41,591 nt of DNA from positions 1-41,591 of the forward strand of contig JBBDIP010000013.1 of assembly GCA_040880305.1 (NCBI GenBank), read 5' to 3'. The DNA is from JBBDIP01 sp040880305 (lineage in GTDB: Bacteria > Bacillota > Sulfobacillia > Fermentithermobacillales > Fermentithermobacillaceae). Below, piece by piece: positions 7,423 through 13,581 of this stretch. Below the pieces are notes generated by a model. The model was given only the letters and a program-made list of their open reading frames with translations. It ran no database searches and was not told the origin of the DNA. Both the position numbers and the translations under genes were made by a program. The number at the start of each line of letters is the position of its first letter. The first letter of the stretch is position 1.

Positions 7423-8007
7423 GTGAGCCTTGCCTCAGATGCCGGGCGGTCTCACCCCCTTACTGTTGTCTGCGTGGGAACGGACCGGTCTACCGGCGAC
7501 TCCCTTGGTCCACTTGTAGGCACGATGCTCTCATGGGGAAAGTTCCCGGGGACAGTGCTGGGGGACCTAGAGAGCCCTGTCCATGCCGAAAACCTCTATG
7601 ATGCAGTGGCGCGGCTTGCAGGCAGCCACGGGCTCGTTCTGGGCGTCGACGCCTGTCTGGGGACCAGGCAGGAAGTAGGCGGCGTCATGGTGAGAGCGGG
7701 GCCTTTGCGGCCTGGACTCGGGGTCAAAAAGAAGTTGCTGCCTATCGGGGACCTCTACATAGCCGGCGTCGTAAACGTGGGGGGGTTCATGGAGTACATG
7801 GTCCTGCAGAACACCCGCCTCTCTCTGGTGATGAGGATGGCTCAGGCCATCGCCTCCGGCATTCTCAAGGCGGACGCGCTGTTGCGCAGCGCCCGAGACA
7901 AAGACCGGCCCGAGCCAACCCTGCACGAAGAAGCGCCTATTCTCGTGGTCCCAGGGAACGACGGACTTCAGTCACCACTTCTTCAGGCGTTCGCCCATAG
8001 ACGTTGA
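7423..8007 (+). CDS. yyaC: YyaC-family, germination-protease-like sporulation protein
   Basis: About 194 residues from GTG 7423. YyaC proteins resemble the spore protease GPR and are found in endospore formers; function is undefined. Diagnostic motifs: VVCVGTDRSTGDSLGPLVG, LESPVHAENL, LVLGVDACLG, GVVNVGGFMEYMVLQNTRL. The start is a problem: between the end of the previous gene (7294) and 7423 there is no in-frame ATG, GTG or TTG, and 7423 leaves only 15 residues before the core (Bacillus YyaC has about 40). The only longer conventional choice, GTG 7219, would overlap the PRTase gene by 76 bases and add an Arg-rich non-family segment. The 3' end overlaps the opposite-strand UPF0180 gene by 71 bases. 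Confidence 0.88.
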   Translation: MSLASDAGRSHPLTVVCVGTDRSTGDSLGPLVGTMLSWGKFPGTVLGDLESPVHAENLYDAVARLAGSHGLVLGVDACLGTRQEVGGVMVRAGPLRPGLGVKKKLLPIGDLYIAGVVNVGGFMEYMVLQNTRLSLVMRMAQAIASGILKADALLRSARDKDRPEPTLHEEAPILVVPGNDGLQSPLLQAFAHRR

Positions 8008-8191
8008 TGACCGGAGCCTCTCGAGAATCGCTCACGCCAATAAAGTTGTCGTTGACTCCAGATATCACGATAGCGTGGGGGTCCATCTTATCCACTTGCT
8101 CCGGACGCTCGATCTCCACCACGATAAACCCCGCGCTTTTCAAAGCGTCCTGAAAAGGTCTAAGGCCCCGTTCAACTGCCACTTTAGTCAC
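7937..8191 (-). CDS. UPF0180 (YkuS-like) small protein
   Basis: 84 residues on the minus strand. UPF0180 proteins are short and uncharacterised, widespread in Bacillota. Seen: start TKVAVERGLRPFQDALKSAG, then FIVVEIER, the DPHAIVISGVNDNFIGVSD core and the terminal APVINVYGRTPEEVV, all at family positions. Start GTG at 8191-8189 is preferred since GGAGG (complement of 8202-8206) is about 9-10 bases away and the protein then begins as family members do; GTG at 8197 is the alternative. The open frame extends upstream to 8419 but without family similarity. Its last 71 bases lie opposite the end of yyaC; it is divergent from the TPR gene at 8303. Confidence 0.85.
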   Translation of the reverse strand: MTKVAVERGLRPFQDALKSAGFIVVEIERPEQVDKMDPHAIVISGVNDNFIGVSDSREAPVINVYGRTPEEVVTEVRRSLGPRE

Positions 8192-8238
8192 ATTCACCCG
8201 CCTCCTTCCGGCCGCGAATCCGGCAATAGAGATAATGT

Positions 8239-8266
8239 TTGCCGCAGGCCTCCAAGGTATTATGCT
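8239..8266 (+). promoter_or_regulatory. Candidate sigma-A promoter for the TPR/envelope gene run
   Basis: TTGCCG (8239-8244), 16-base spacer, TATGCT (8261-8266), about 36 bases before GTG 8303, in the gap between divergent genes. Both boxes match the consensus imperfectly; call is by eye only. Confidence 0.35.
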
Positions 8267-8302
8267 AGAATTATCCAAGACCATCTGCGCGGGGGCGATG
8301 CC

Positions 8303-8782
8303 GTGGTGGGGGGACTCGAAGCCAGAGCCCGGGGCCTTATGGCGAAGGGGGAGATGACCCATGCGGCCGACGTGCTTCGACGCGGCATCTTGGGGACACC
8401 CAAGGCTAACCCCCGGCACCTGAACCTACTCGGCATCTGCGAAGCCCGACTGGGGCACCGCGAGATGGCCCGAGAGGTCTTTCAGGAAGTTCTTACGACT
8501 TCCCCTCGCAACGCAGCTGCCCTTACCAACCTCGGGAACTTGGCATTGCTTGACGGCGACCATCGTGCCGCCCGGGAGCTCTACACTCGGGCGCTTCGAG
8601 AGAACGTCCTTTTGTCGGAACCCCGTTACAACCTGGTGCTTTCCTATCAGGACATGGGCCACTTCGAAAAAGCTATGACGGCTTACGAGGACTACGTGGC
8701 CATTGCCAAAGCCGGCCGCTGGTCGCGGCTGGCGGTTGTCATAGGCGTGATCCTTCTGCTTACGATCCTGCTCAAGCGTTAA
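8303..8782 (+). CDS. TPR-repeat protein with C-terminal membrane anchor
   Basis: 159 residues from GTG 8303. Three or so tetratricopeptide-like helical pairs are visible (GLMAKGEMTHAADVLRRGI; LLGICEARLGHREMAREVF; NLGNLALLDGDHRAARELYTRAL; YNLVLSYQDMGHFEKAMTAYEDYV), followed by a single hydrophobic C-terminal helix (LAVVIGVILLLTIL) ending in KR. This is a tail-anchored topology with the TPR domain probably in the cytoplasm, a protein-protein interaction scaffold. The open frame continues upstream to 8075 but that part opposes the UPF0180 gene and looks non-coding; GTG 8303 follows GGGGGCG. It heads a run of envelope-related genes (8303-10985) that may be one operon. Specific role unknown. Confidence 0.75.
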   Translation: MVGGLEARARGLMAKGEMTHAADVLRRGILGTPKANPRHLNLLGICEARLGHREMAREVFQEVLTTSPRNAAALTNLGNLALLDGDHRAARELYTRALRENVLLSEPRYNLVLSYQDMGHFEKAMTAYEDYVAIAKAGRWSRLAVVIGVILLLTILLKR

Positions 8783-8804
8783 ACCCCTAAGGAGTGCGGA
8801 GAGT

Positions 8805-9902
8805 ATGAGCATCCTCTTGCCTTGGGACAGGAAGAAACCGGCAAAGAAGGGATCAATGCGGGAGACGCGAGCCTCCGCGCCGCGGACCCTCGCCTTCTAC
8901 ATGTTTGGCGTGGCGATCGCAATCGCGGCAACTCTACTGGTTCTTCGTTCTTGGCCAATACCCACCGAGACCATATGGGAGATCCCCAGCGGTCGACTGG
9001 TCTCATCCATAGGAGGCCGCTACCTGGTAAGCGTAGGCAGCGCCTTCTCGGTAATGGATGGCGAAGGCAAGGTCCAGGAAATCGGGGCGGAGCACGGGGA
9101 GCCTGTCCTTGGGCAAAGCGGTGTGATCGAGGTGGTCCGCGCCGTGCCCCCTGAGAAGGTCGTATCCGTGCTACCGGACTCGACTGTCCTCACTCTAAAG
9201 CCGGCCGAGGAAGGCAAGTTCGGCGAGCCGTGGGAACTCCTGGCCTACGGGCCTTCGGGGAATCTGCTGTGGCGGTCCGAGCTCCCTGGGGTGGTATATG
9301 CGGTGAGCCAGATGTCCGGGACGATCGCCGTAGCGGTTACCGACATCTCCTCGGGCGGCATCCCGTCACTGGTCATCCTGGAGGCGGAGACCGGCAGACC
9401 TGTCTGGGCCAAGTCGCTCCAAGGAGGCCTGTGGCGCGCGCTGGGGGTCTTGGAGGAAGGCTCCCTAGTGGCTGTGCTGGATTCCGGCGTAACCGCCGTA
9501 AGAGAGGACGGTTCCTTGGCTTGGGTGTTTGCCCCGAAGGAAGCCGTCCTGGCTGCTGCGGTCGTGGGAAACGCCACTTGCATATCTCTGCCGGTCAGCC
9601 GCGGGATCGCGAAATCCGTATATCCATATGAAGTGCAGGTGCTTTCTGCTGACGGGAGCCTCAAGTGGTCGAGGCCGGTGCGGCAGCGGCCCACGGCAAT
9701 GCAGCAATGGATGGGAGAAGAGGCATTGATTGCCCTGGCGGAGAATCATGTGTTAGGTTTTAAGATAAGAGATGGCGAGCGTTTGTTTGCGGAGAAGACC
9801 GGGGCTTACCCTGTCAGCCTAACTGGGGACAAGCTGCTCCTCCGGGACGCGCGGGGCCTTCGCCTCGTGAGGTTCCGGTCGGTGAGGCTGCCGGCTAAGT
9901 GA
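8805..9902 (+). CDS. Membrane-tethered PQQ/WD-like beta-propeller protein (DUF5711-like)
   Basis: 365 residues. A basic cytoplasmic N-terminus of about 27 residues, one membrane segment (about 28-48, TLAFYMFGVAIAIAATLLVL), then an extracytoplasmic domain of repeated beta blades: phrases such as GNLLWRSELPG, TGRPVWAKSLQGG, DGSLAWVFAPK, DGSLKWSRPVRQRP and IRDGERLFAEKTG recur at roughly 40-50 residue intervals, as in PQQ-type propellers. Similar TM-propeller proteins (DUF5711) occur in Clostridia without known function. ATG start with AAGGAG and GGAGAG upstream. No catalytic signature is visible. It sits between the tail-anchored TPR protein and two more membrane proteins, hinting at a membrane complex; that is inference. 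The DUF5711 assignment is from memory and tentative. Confidence 0.7.
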   Translation: MSILLPWDRKKPAKKGSMRETRASAPRTLAFYMFGVAIAIAATLLVLRSWPIPTETIWEIPSGRLVSSIGGRYLVSVGSAFSVMDGEGKVQEIGAEHGEPVLGQSGVIEVVRAVPPEKVVSVLPDSTVLTLKPAEEGKFGEPWELLAYGPSGNLLWRSELPGVVYAVSQMSGTIAVAVTDISSGGIPSLVILEAETGRPVWAKSLQGGLWRALGVLEEGSLVAVLDSGVTAVREDGSLAWVFAPKEAVLAAAVVGNATCISLPVSRGIAKSVYPYEVQVLSADGSLKWSRPVRQRPTAMQQWMGEEALIALAENHVLGFKIRDGERLFAEKTGAYPVSLTGDKLLLRDARGLRLVRFRSVRLPAK

Positions 9903-9930
9903 GCACTCCCAGCAATCCGGGAGGAGTCTC

Positions 9931-10281
9931 TTGAGCTTAGATAGAGGCCCAGGAAGAATGCTGAAGCTCATTGCGGTGGCTGCAGCGGCCCACAGGGTCT
10001 TTGCCGCGCTTCCACCTGCCGCTCGGTTTCCCCTGGTGTTCCTATCTGTTCTCCTGGCCGACAGCCTGCGGCTCAGGCGGAGCGACGAAAGCCCCATCTA
10101 CCTTGAGGACGTCGTCTCGGGCATCCTCCTCTACGGGGGCGTTGGGCTGTTGTGCTGGGGATTGGACCACTGGCTGTCTTTGTACTCCGGCAGGCACGCG
10201 AGTCCGGTCGTCCCCGCGATCCTGCTTGCGGTAATTGATAGGGCGTGGCCCTCGGGTCGCGCCTCATCCAAAAGGAGGTAA
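9931..10281 (+). CDS. Small membrane protein of unknown function
   Basis: 116 residues, not recognised. Three hydrophobic stretches: about residues 10-25 and 28-43 (LPPAARFPLVFLSVLLAD), 57-74 (VVSGILLYGGVGLLCWGL) and 86-101 (SPVVPAILLAVIDRAW), with a basic C-terminus (SSKRR). TTG start supported by GGAGGAG at 9921-9927. The stop TAA lies within the Shine-Dalgarno of the next gene. Shared direction and short gaps suggest co-transcription with the propeller gene and the CvpA-like gene. I cannot suggest a function beyond being membrane-embedded. Confidence 0.7.
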   Translation: MSLDRGPGRMLKLIAVAAAAHRVFAALPPAARFPLVFLSVLLADSLRLRRSDESPIYLEDVVSGILLYGGVGLLCWGLDHWLSLYSGRHASPVVPAILLAVIDRAWPSGRASSKRR

Positions 10282-10985
10282 TCCTCACGAACTACATTGA
10301 CGTAACATTGGGTATCCTCCTCATCTTAGCGTTCATACGGGGCTTCTCAGGCGGACTATGGAGATCGATGTTCAGCCTGGGCAGCACGGCGGCGGCTTTC
10401 GGGGGCGCCTATCTCCTGGCCGGCCCCACGACCAACCTCATCGAGCGGAACTACAAAGTGCTAAAAGCCATGTCCGCTTGGTGGAACACCATCTTCGGCA
10501 AGGTGCCCGGACTGTCCATGCCCTACGACCCGTCTACCTTCGACCAGGCTTTTGTCGCAGTTGGTGGCTCGGGGTGGGCGACGGCCTTCCAAGGGGCGCT
10601 GCGACAGAACGTCCTGGCGGTGCAGCCCTCAGCGGGGCCAAACCCCACCTGGGCAGCTGTGCTGGGTTTGGCGCTGGCCAGGCTGGTCCTTTCGGCCGCG
10701 GTCTTTTTCGTCCTACTGGGCACCCTCCGTTTGGTCTGCAATCTCTTCGCCGGGAGCTTGGCGTTCGGCATGCCTGCGTCGTTTTCCGTAAAGTTGGCCG
10801 GCGCAGTGCTTGAGACGGGCATCAGCGCTGTCTGGCTGTCAATCCTGGCGGGCGTCCTCTATCCTGTGCTCACCGCGGGCCTCCTATGGAAGAGCGGCGA
10901 AGCCCTGGCGTCATCGGCGCTAATGCCAGCGCTTCTTGGGATCTACCAAATGTTGTGGCCCGCCCTGATGGCCAAGTTCAAGTAA
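10245..10985 (+). CDS. CvpA-family membrane protein; true start may be ACG at 10287
   Basis: CvpA-family proteins have four membrane helices; founding member CvpA is needed for colicin V production, other members are implicated in envelope stress or division. Seen: NYIDVTLGILLILAFIRGFSGGLWRS at the start of the family-like region, then hydrophobic segments near FSLGSTAAAFGGAYLLAG, ARLVLSAAVFFVLLGTLRL and ISAVWLSILAGVLYPVLTAG, with a long polar loop between. The listed GTG start (246 residues) overlaps the previous gene by 37 bases and has no ribosome site. A perfect GGAGGT at 10274-10279 is instead followed after 7 bases by ACG (10287-10289), in frame, exactly where the family methionine is expected (232 residues). 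The 3' end is certain, the start is not. Confidence 0.82.
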   Translation: MALGSRLIQKEVILTNYIDVTLGILLILAFIRGFSGGLWRSMFSLGSTAAAFGGAYLLAGPTTNLIERNYKVLKAMSAWWNTIFGKVPGLSMPYDPSTFDQAFVAVGGSGWATAFQGALRQNVLAVQPSAGPNPTWAAVLGLALARLVLSAAVFFVLLGTLRLVCNLFAGSLAFGMPASFSVKLAGAVLETGISAVWLSILAGVLYPVLTAGLLWKSGEALASSALMPALLGIYQMLWPALMAKFK

Positions 10986-11003
10986 GCGAGAGAGGGTAGA
11001 TTC

Positions 11004-11216
11004 ATGCTCTTGGACCCGCCGCTCCGGCCCAAAGACATCGTGCAAATGAAGAAGAGCCACGCTTGCGGGGGAGACCTTTGGGAAGTCCTGCTTGCCGGCG
11101 CGGACGTCAGGCTGAAGTGCGTGAAATGCGGCAGGGTCGTGCTGCTAGATAGGGTTAAGTTCAACTCCCGGCTCAAGAAGCGTGTGACGGTGTCCGGCGC
11201 CGACTCCCCTTCCTAG
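11004..11216 (+). CDS. DUF951 family protein (YyzM-like)
   Basis: 70 residues, family normal length about 65. Begins MLLDPPLRPKDIVQMKKSHACGG, with the conserved histidine-cysteine segment SHACGG, then LKCVKCGRVVLLDR: three cysteines and a histidine likely bind zinc. DUF951 proteins occur near rpsF in many Bacillota; function is unknown, possibly nucleic-acid related given the KCGR..R pattern. ATG start with AGAGGG 8 bases upstream. It is the last gene before the rpsF promoter region. Confidence 0.88.
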   Translation: MLLDPPLRPKDIVQMKKSHACGGDLWEVLLAGADVRLKCVKCGRVVLLDRVKFNSRLKKRVTVSGADSPS

Positions 11217-11232
11217 GCAGAAATTTGGCTTC

Positions 11233-11261
11233 TTGTGTACGGCATGTCCCCGGCGTATAAT
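11233..11261 (+). promoter_or_regulatory. Sigma-A promoter of the rpsF-ssb-rpsR operon
   Basis: TTGTGT (11233-11238), 17-base spacer, TATAAT (11256-11261). The -10 box is a perfect consensus and spacing is optimal. Transcription would begin near 11268, leaving about 90 bases of leader before rpsF. Confidence 0.75.
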
Positions 11262-11267
11262 TGTCTG

Positions 11268-11350
11268 GCGCCGGTTGAGCGAAAGGGGTCAAGCTGCCCC
11301 CTGTACTCCCGCCCCCATGCATGAGGGGCCATATGTCCAAGGGAGGAGGA
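11268..11350 (+). promoter_or_regulatory. Structured rpsF leader, possible S6:S18-binding autoregulatory site
   Basis: Two GC-rich hairpins are visible: GGGG (11285-11288) with CCCC (11297-11300), and GCCCC (11311-11315) with GGGGC (11325-11329) around a CATGCATG loop, followed by the strong ribosome site GGGAGGAGGA. In many bacteria the rpsF leader is bound by the S6:S18 complex for feedback control. I cannot place the conserved bulge of that motif by eye, so the identification is tentative. Confidence 0.35.
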
Positions 11351-11360
11351 TTCATTCATT

Positions 11361-11816
11361 TTGCGTAAGTACGAGTTGCTATTCATCACCAACGCCGAGT
11401 ACGACGAAGAGAAAGTCGCCTCGGTAACCCAACGGTACCAAGACGTAATCACCCGCGGCAACGGAGTTGTCAAGACCTCAGAGAAGTGGGGCAAGCGTCG
11501 TCTGGCCTACGAGATCAACGATCAGAGAGACGGCCTTTACATCCTTATGACCTTCGAAGCGGAGCGTGACGTTTCCGCCGAGATCGACCGCCTCATGAAG
11601 ATCGACCAGGATGTGCTGCGACACATGGTCACTCGTCTAGACCACCCAAGGCGCAAAGTCAACCCGAAGAAAGCCGCTCAGGAGAGCAAGGTCGAAGAGC
11701 CACGGGTTGAGTCCGCCGAGAGTGCGCCCGCGAAGGTAGTCAGGGAAGCGGCGCCGGAAGCCGCTCCGCAGACGGAGCCCGTGAAGGCGCCGAAGACTGG
11801 AGAGATCGAGCAGTAG
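11361..11816 (+). CDS. rpsF: 30S ribosomal protein S6 with long acidic C-terminal tail
   Basis: 151 residues against about 95 for a typical S6. The ribosomal domain is complete: RKYELLFITNAEYDEEKVASV at the start, KWGKRRLAYEINDQRDGLYILM in the middle, and RHMVTRLDHPRRK at the end (to about residue 100). S6 binds S18 on the platform of the 30S subunit. The extra 50 residues are rich in Ala, Glu, Pro and Lys and look disordered; tails of variable length are known in S6. TTG start at 11361, 10 bases after GGGAGGAGGA. First gene of the rpsF-ssb-rpsR operon. Confidence 0.97.
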   Translation: MRKYELLFITNAEYDEEKVASVTQRYQDVITRGNGVVKTSEKWGKRRLAYEINDQRDGLYILMTFEAERDVSAEIDRLMKIDQDVLRHMVTRLDHPRRKVNPKKAAQESKVEEPRVESAESAPAKVVREAAPEAAPQTEPVKAPKTGEIEQ

Positions 11817-11845
11817 ATAGCTAGTCATGCTTTGGAGGGAAGAGC

Positions 11846-12244
11846 TTGCTCAACCGCGTAGTGCTCATAGGACGATTAACCAGGCAGCCTGAACTCAGGG
11901 TCACGCCCAGCGGCGTGTCGGTGACTACGGTCACCCTGGCTGTCGACAGAAGACCGAACCAGGCCGGGCAGAAGGAAACCGATTTCATCGACGTGGTGTT
12001 GTTCGGGAAGCTCGCTGAGATAACGTCCAAGTACATGGACAAAGGCAGGCTGGTCGCGGTGGAGGGTCGAATCCAGACCCGCTCCTACGAGACCAAGGAT
12101 GGCCAGAAGCGCAAGGTCTTCGAGGTCATCGGCGACAACATCCAGTTCCTTTCGCCTAAGCCCAAGAAAGAGGAATCGGGAGACGGCTTCGAGGACATCC
12201 CCGAGCCGCCGTCCGATAAGGAACCTCAGAACGAGCCCTTTTGA
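11846..12244 (+). CDS. ssb: Single-stranded DNA-binding protein
   Basis: 132 residues. OB-fold protein coating single-stranded DNA in replication and repair. Begins LNRVVLIGRLTRQPELRVTPSGV, then TDFIDVVLFGKLAEITSKYMDKGRLVAVEGRIQTRSY and KVFEVIGDNIQFL, the standard SSB order, with a short acidic tail. The end is DKEPQNEPF rather than the usual DDDLPF-type tip, but it still ends in PF preceded by an acidic residue, enough to recruit partner proteins. TTG start with GGAGGG at 11834-11839. It lies between rpsF and rpsR as in Bacillus. Confidence 0.97.
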   Translation: MLNRVVLIGRLTRQPELRVTPSGVSVTTVTLAVDRRPNQAGQKETDFIDVVLFGKLAEITSKYMDKGRLVAVEGRIQTRSYETKDGQKRKVFEVIGDNIQFLSPKPKKEESGDGFEDIPEPPSDKEPQNEPF

Positions 12245-12266
12245 GGAAGTTAAGGAGGTCTAGCTC

Positions 12267-12497
12267 TTGAGACGTGAAGGCGGCCGCAAGGCCAAAAAAC
12301 GCGTTTGCGCCTTTTGCGTAGACGGCATCACAGAGATCGATTACAAGGACGTCGCGCGTCTTCGCAGGTTTATCACCGAGCGTGGCAAGATCCTGCCCCG
12401 GAGGATCACCGGAAACTGCGCAAGACACCAGCGCCTGCTCACCCTGTCCATCAAGAAGTCCAGGGTTATGGCTCTTCTGCCGTTCACTATTGAGTAG
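12267..12497 (+). CDS. rpsR: 30S ribosomal protein S18
   Basis: 76 residues, full length. Seen: CAFCVDGITEIDYKDVARLRRFITERGKILPRR, then TGNCARHQRLLTLSIKKSRVMALLPFT, the typical S18 sequence. It keeps a set of cysteines (CAFC and NCARH) of the zinc-ribbon-like S18 form. It forms a heterodimer with S6 on the 30S platform. TTG start with a perfect AAGGAGGT at 12252-12259. Last gene before a stem-loop and yybS. Confidence 0.97.
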   Translation: MRREGGRKAKKRVCAFCVDGITEIDYKDVARLRRFITERGKILPRRITGNCARHQRLLTLSIKKSRVMALLPFTIE

Positions 12498-12533
12498 GTC
12501 CGGCGCTCTGCAGGAATCGTCATAGCACGAGAA

Positions 12534-12562
12534 AGCGGGGTTCCCCAAAAAGGAGCCCCGCT
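12534..12562 (+). other. Perfect 11-bp stem-loop between rpsR and yybS
   Basis: Arms 12534-12544 and 12552-12562 pair over 11 positions with one G-U pair, loop CCAAAAA. No T-run follows on the plus strand, so it is not a canonical intrinsic terminator; it may protect the 3' end of the rpsF-ssb-rpsR message or attenuate transcription into yybS. Confidence 0.55.
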
Positions 12563-12580
12563 CCCACGGAGGGCGTCAAA

Positions 12581-13552
12581 GTGAACACCCGCACAACGAG
12601 GCCGTTGGTCGAAAGCGCGCTGCTTGCGGCGCTGGGCGCGGTCATGATGCTTATCGCATGGTACGTGCCGGTAGTGGGGGTGGTTGTAGGACTCGTGTCA
12701 CCTCTCCCCGCCGCCGTCGCTGTGATTCGCCATGGCACTCGCTGGGGGATCATGTCCTCGGTGGTGACTATGCTGGTTATGGCCCCGATCGTGGGGATTG
12801 CCTCGGCGCTGGCTCTTTGGGCGATAAACGGGGCGATGGGAGTCTCGTTTGGATTCGCGGTGCGTAGGAATTACCGGCCGACAATGGTCCTCGCAACCGC
12901 GGCCGTCGGCTCTCTCATCTCCGTGGTAGTCGAGTACGCGTCAGCTTACCTTATCCTCGGCCTCAGCCTGACCAAGCAGTTTAATGAGATCATCACGATA
13001 TGGACCCAGTCGCTCGAAACGACCCAGAAGCTGCTCGGGCCGAATCCCGCTCTCGACCAATTCCTGAAGACTATGCCGACGGCCGATATGATGCTGGCGA
13101 TGGCACCCGCGCTGCTTTTCCTGGCGGCGTTCATGCTTGCGTACACCAACTTTGAGATATTCCGGCGCATTCTCCCTCGACTGGGATACAGCCTGGAGCC
13201 TCTGCCGCCCTTTTCCCGGTGGATTTTTCCGGAGTTCATTGCTCACGCCGGCATTGTTGCTTTCCTTGTTCCCCTGCTTCAGGGTTATATCGCTCTGCCT
13301 TGGCTAAGCCGAGTCGCGGAAAATGTGTTCATCGTTGCTAGCCTATTGTTTATCGTCGAGTCCTTGTCGGCGATGATGTTCTACTTGCTCCGCTCCGGGA
13401 TATCCCGTGGTTTAGCGGGGTTCTTCGCGTTCATAGCGATATCAATGCTCTTCGGAGCAGGGCCTCTTGGGCCACTGGCCACACTTTTTGGTATGATAGA
13501 CATACTCTTCGACTTCCGCCATCTCCGGTTCGAACCCGTGAGTGAGGTCTGA
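12581..13552 (+). CDS. yybS: YybS family (DUF2232) integral membrane protein
   Basis: 323 residues with about eight hydrophobic segments (e.g. ESALLAALGAVMMLIAWYV, GVVVGLVSPLPAAVAV, GIMSSVVTMLVMAPIVGIA, the MMLAMAPALLFLAAFMLAY segment, FIAHAGIVAFLVPLLQGYI, FFAFIAISMLFGAGPLGPLA). The DUF2232/YybS family resembles ECF-type substrate-binding S components but has no known substrate. GTG start with GGAGGG at 12568-12573. In Bacillus it precedes gdpP and rplI; here gdpP is missing and rplI follows directly after 29 bases. Confidence 0.88.
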   Translation: MNTRTTRPLVESALLAALGAVMMLIAWYVPVVGVVVGLVSPLPAAVAVIRHGTRWGIMSSVVTMLVMAPIVGIASALALWAINGAMGVSFGFAVRRNYRPTMVLATAAVGSLISVVVEYASAYLILGLSLTKQFNEIITIWTQSLETTQKLLGPNPALDQFLKTMPTADMMLAMAPALLFLAAFMLAYTNFEIFRRILPRLGYSLEPLPPFSRWIFPEFIAHAGIVAFLVPLLQGYIALPWLSRVAENVFIVASLLFIVESLSAMMFYLLRSGISRGLAGFFAFIAISMLFGAGPLGPLATLFGMIDILFDFRHLRFEPVSEV

Positions 13553-13581
13553 CGTCTCGATCCCCAAGGGAGGCACGGCAA

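Noticed and set aside
8088..8096. DnaA-box-like TTATCCACT
   Set aside because: A single one-mismatch match inside the UPF0180 coding region, with no cluster of boxes or AT-rich unwinding region; not evidence for an origin.
8075..8302. N-terminal extension of the TPR protein back to 8075
   Set aside because: This part opposes the UPF0180 gene, is rich in His, Arg and Pro like antisense translations, and has no ribosome site.
13101..13115. Sigma-54-like TGGCAC with CTGC at the right distance
   Set aside because: The -12 element is imperfect and it lies in the middle of yybS with no gene start downstream.
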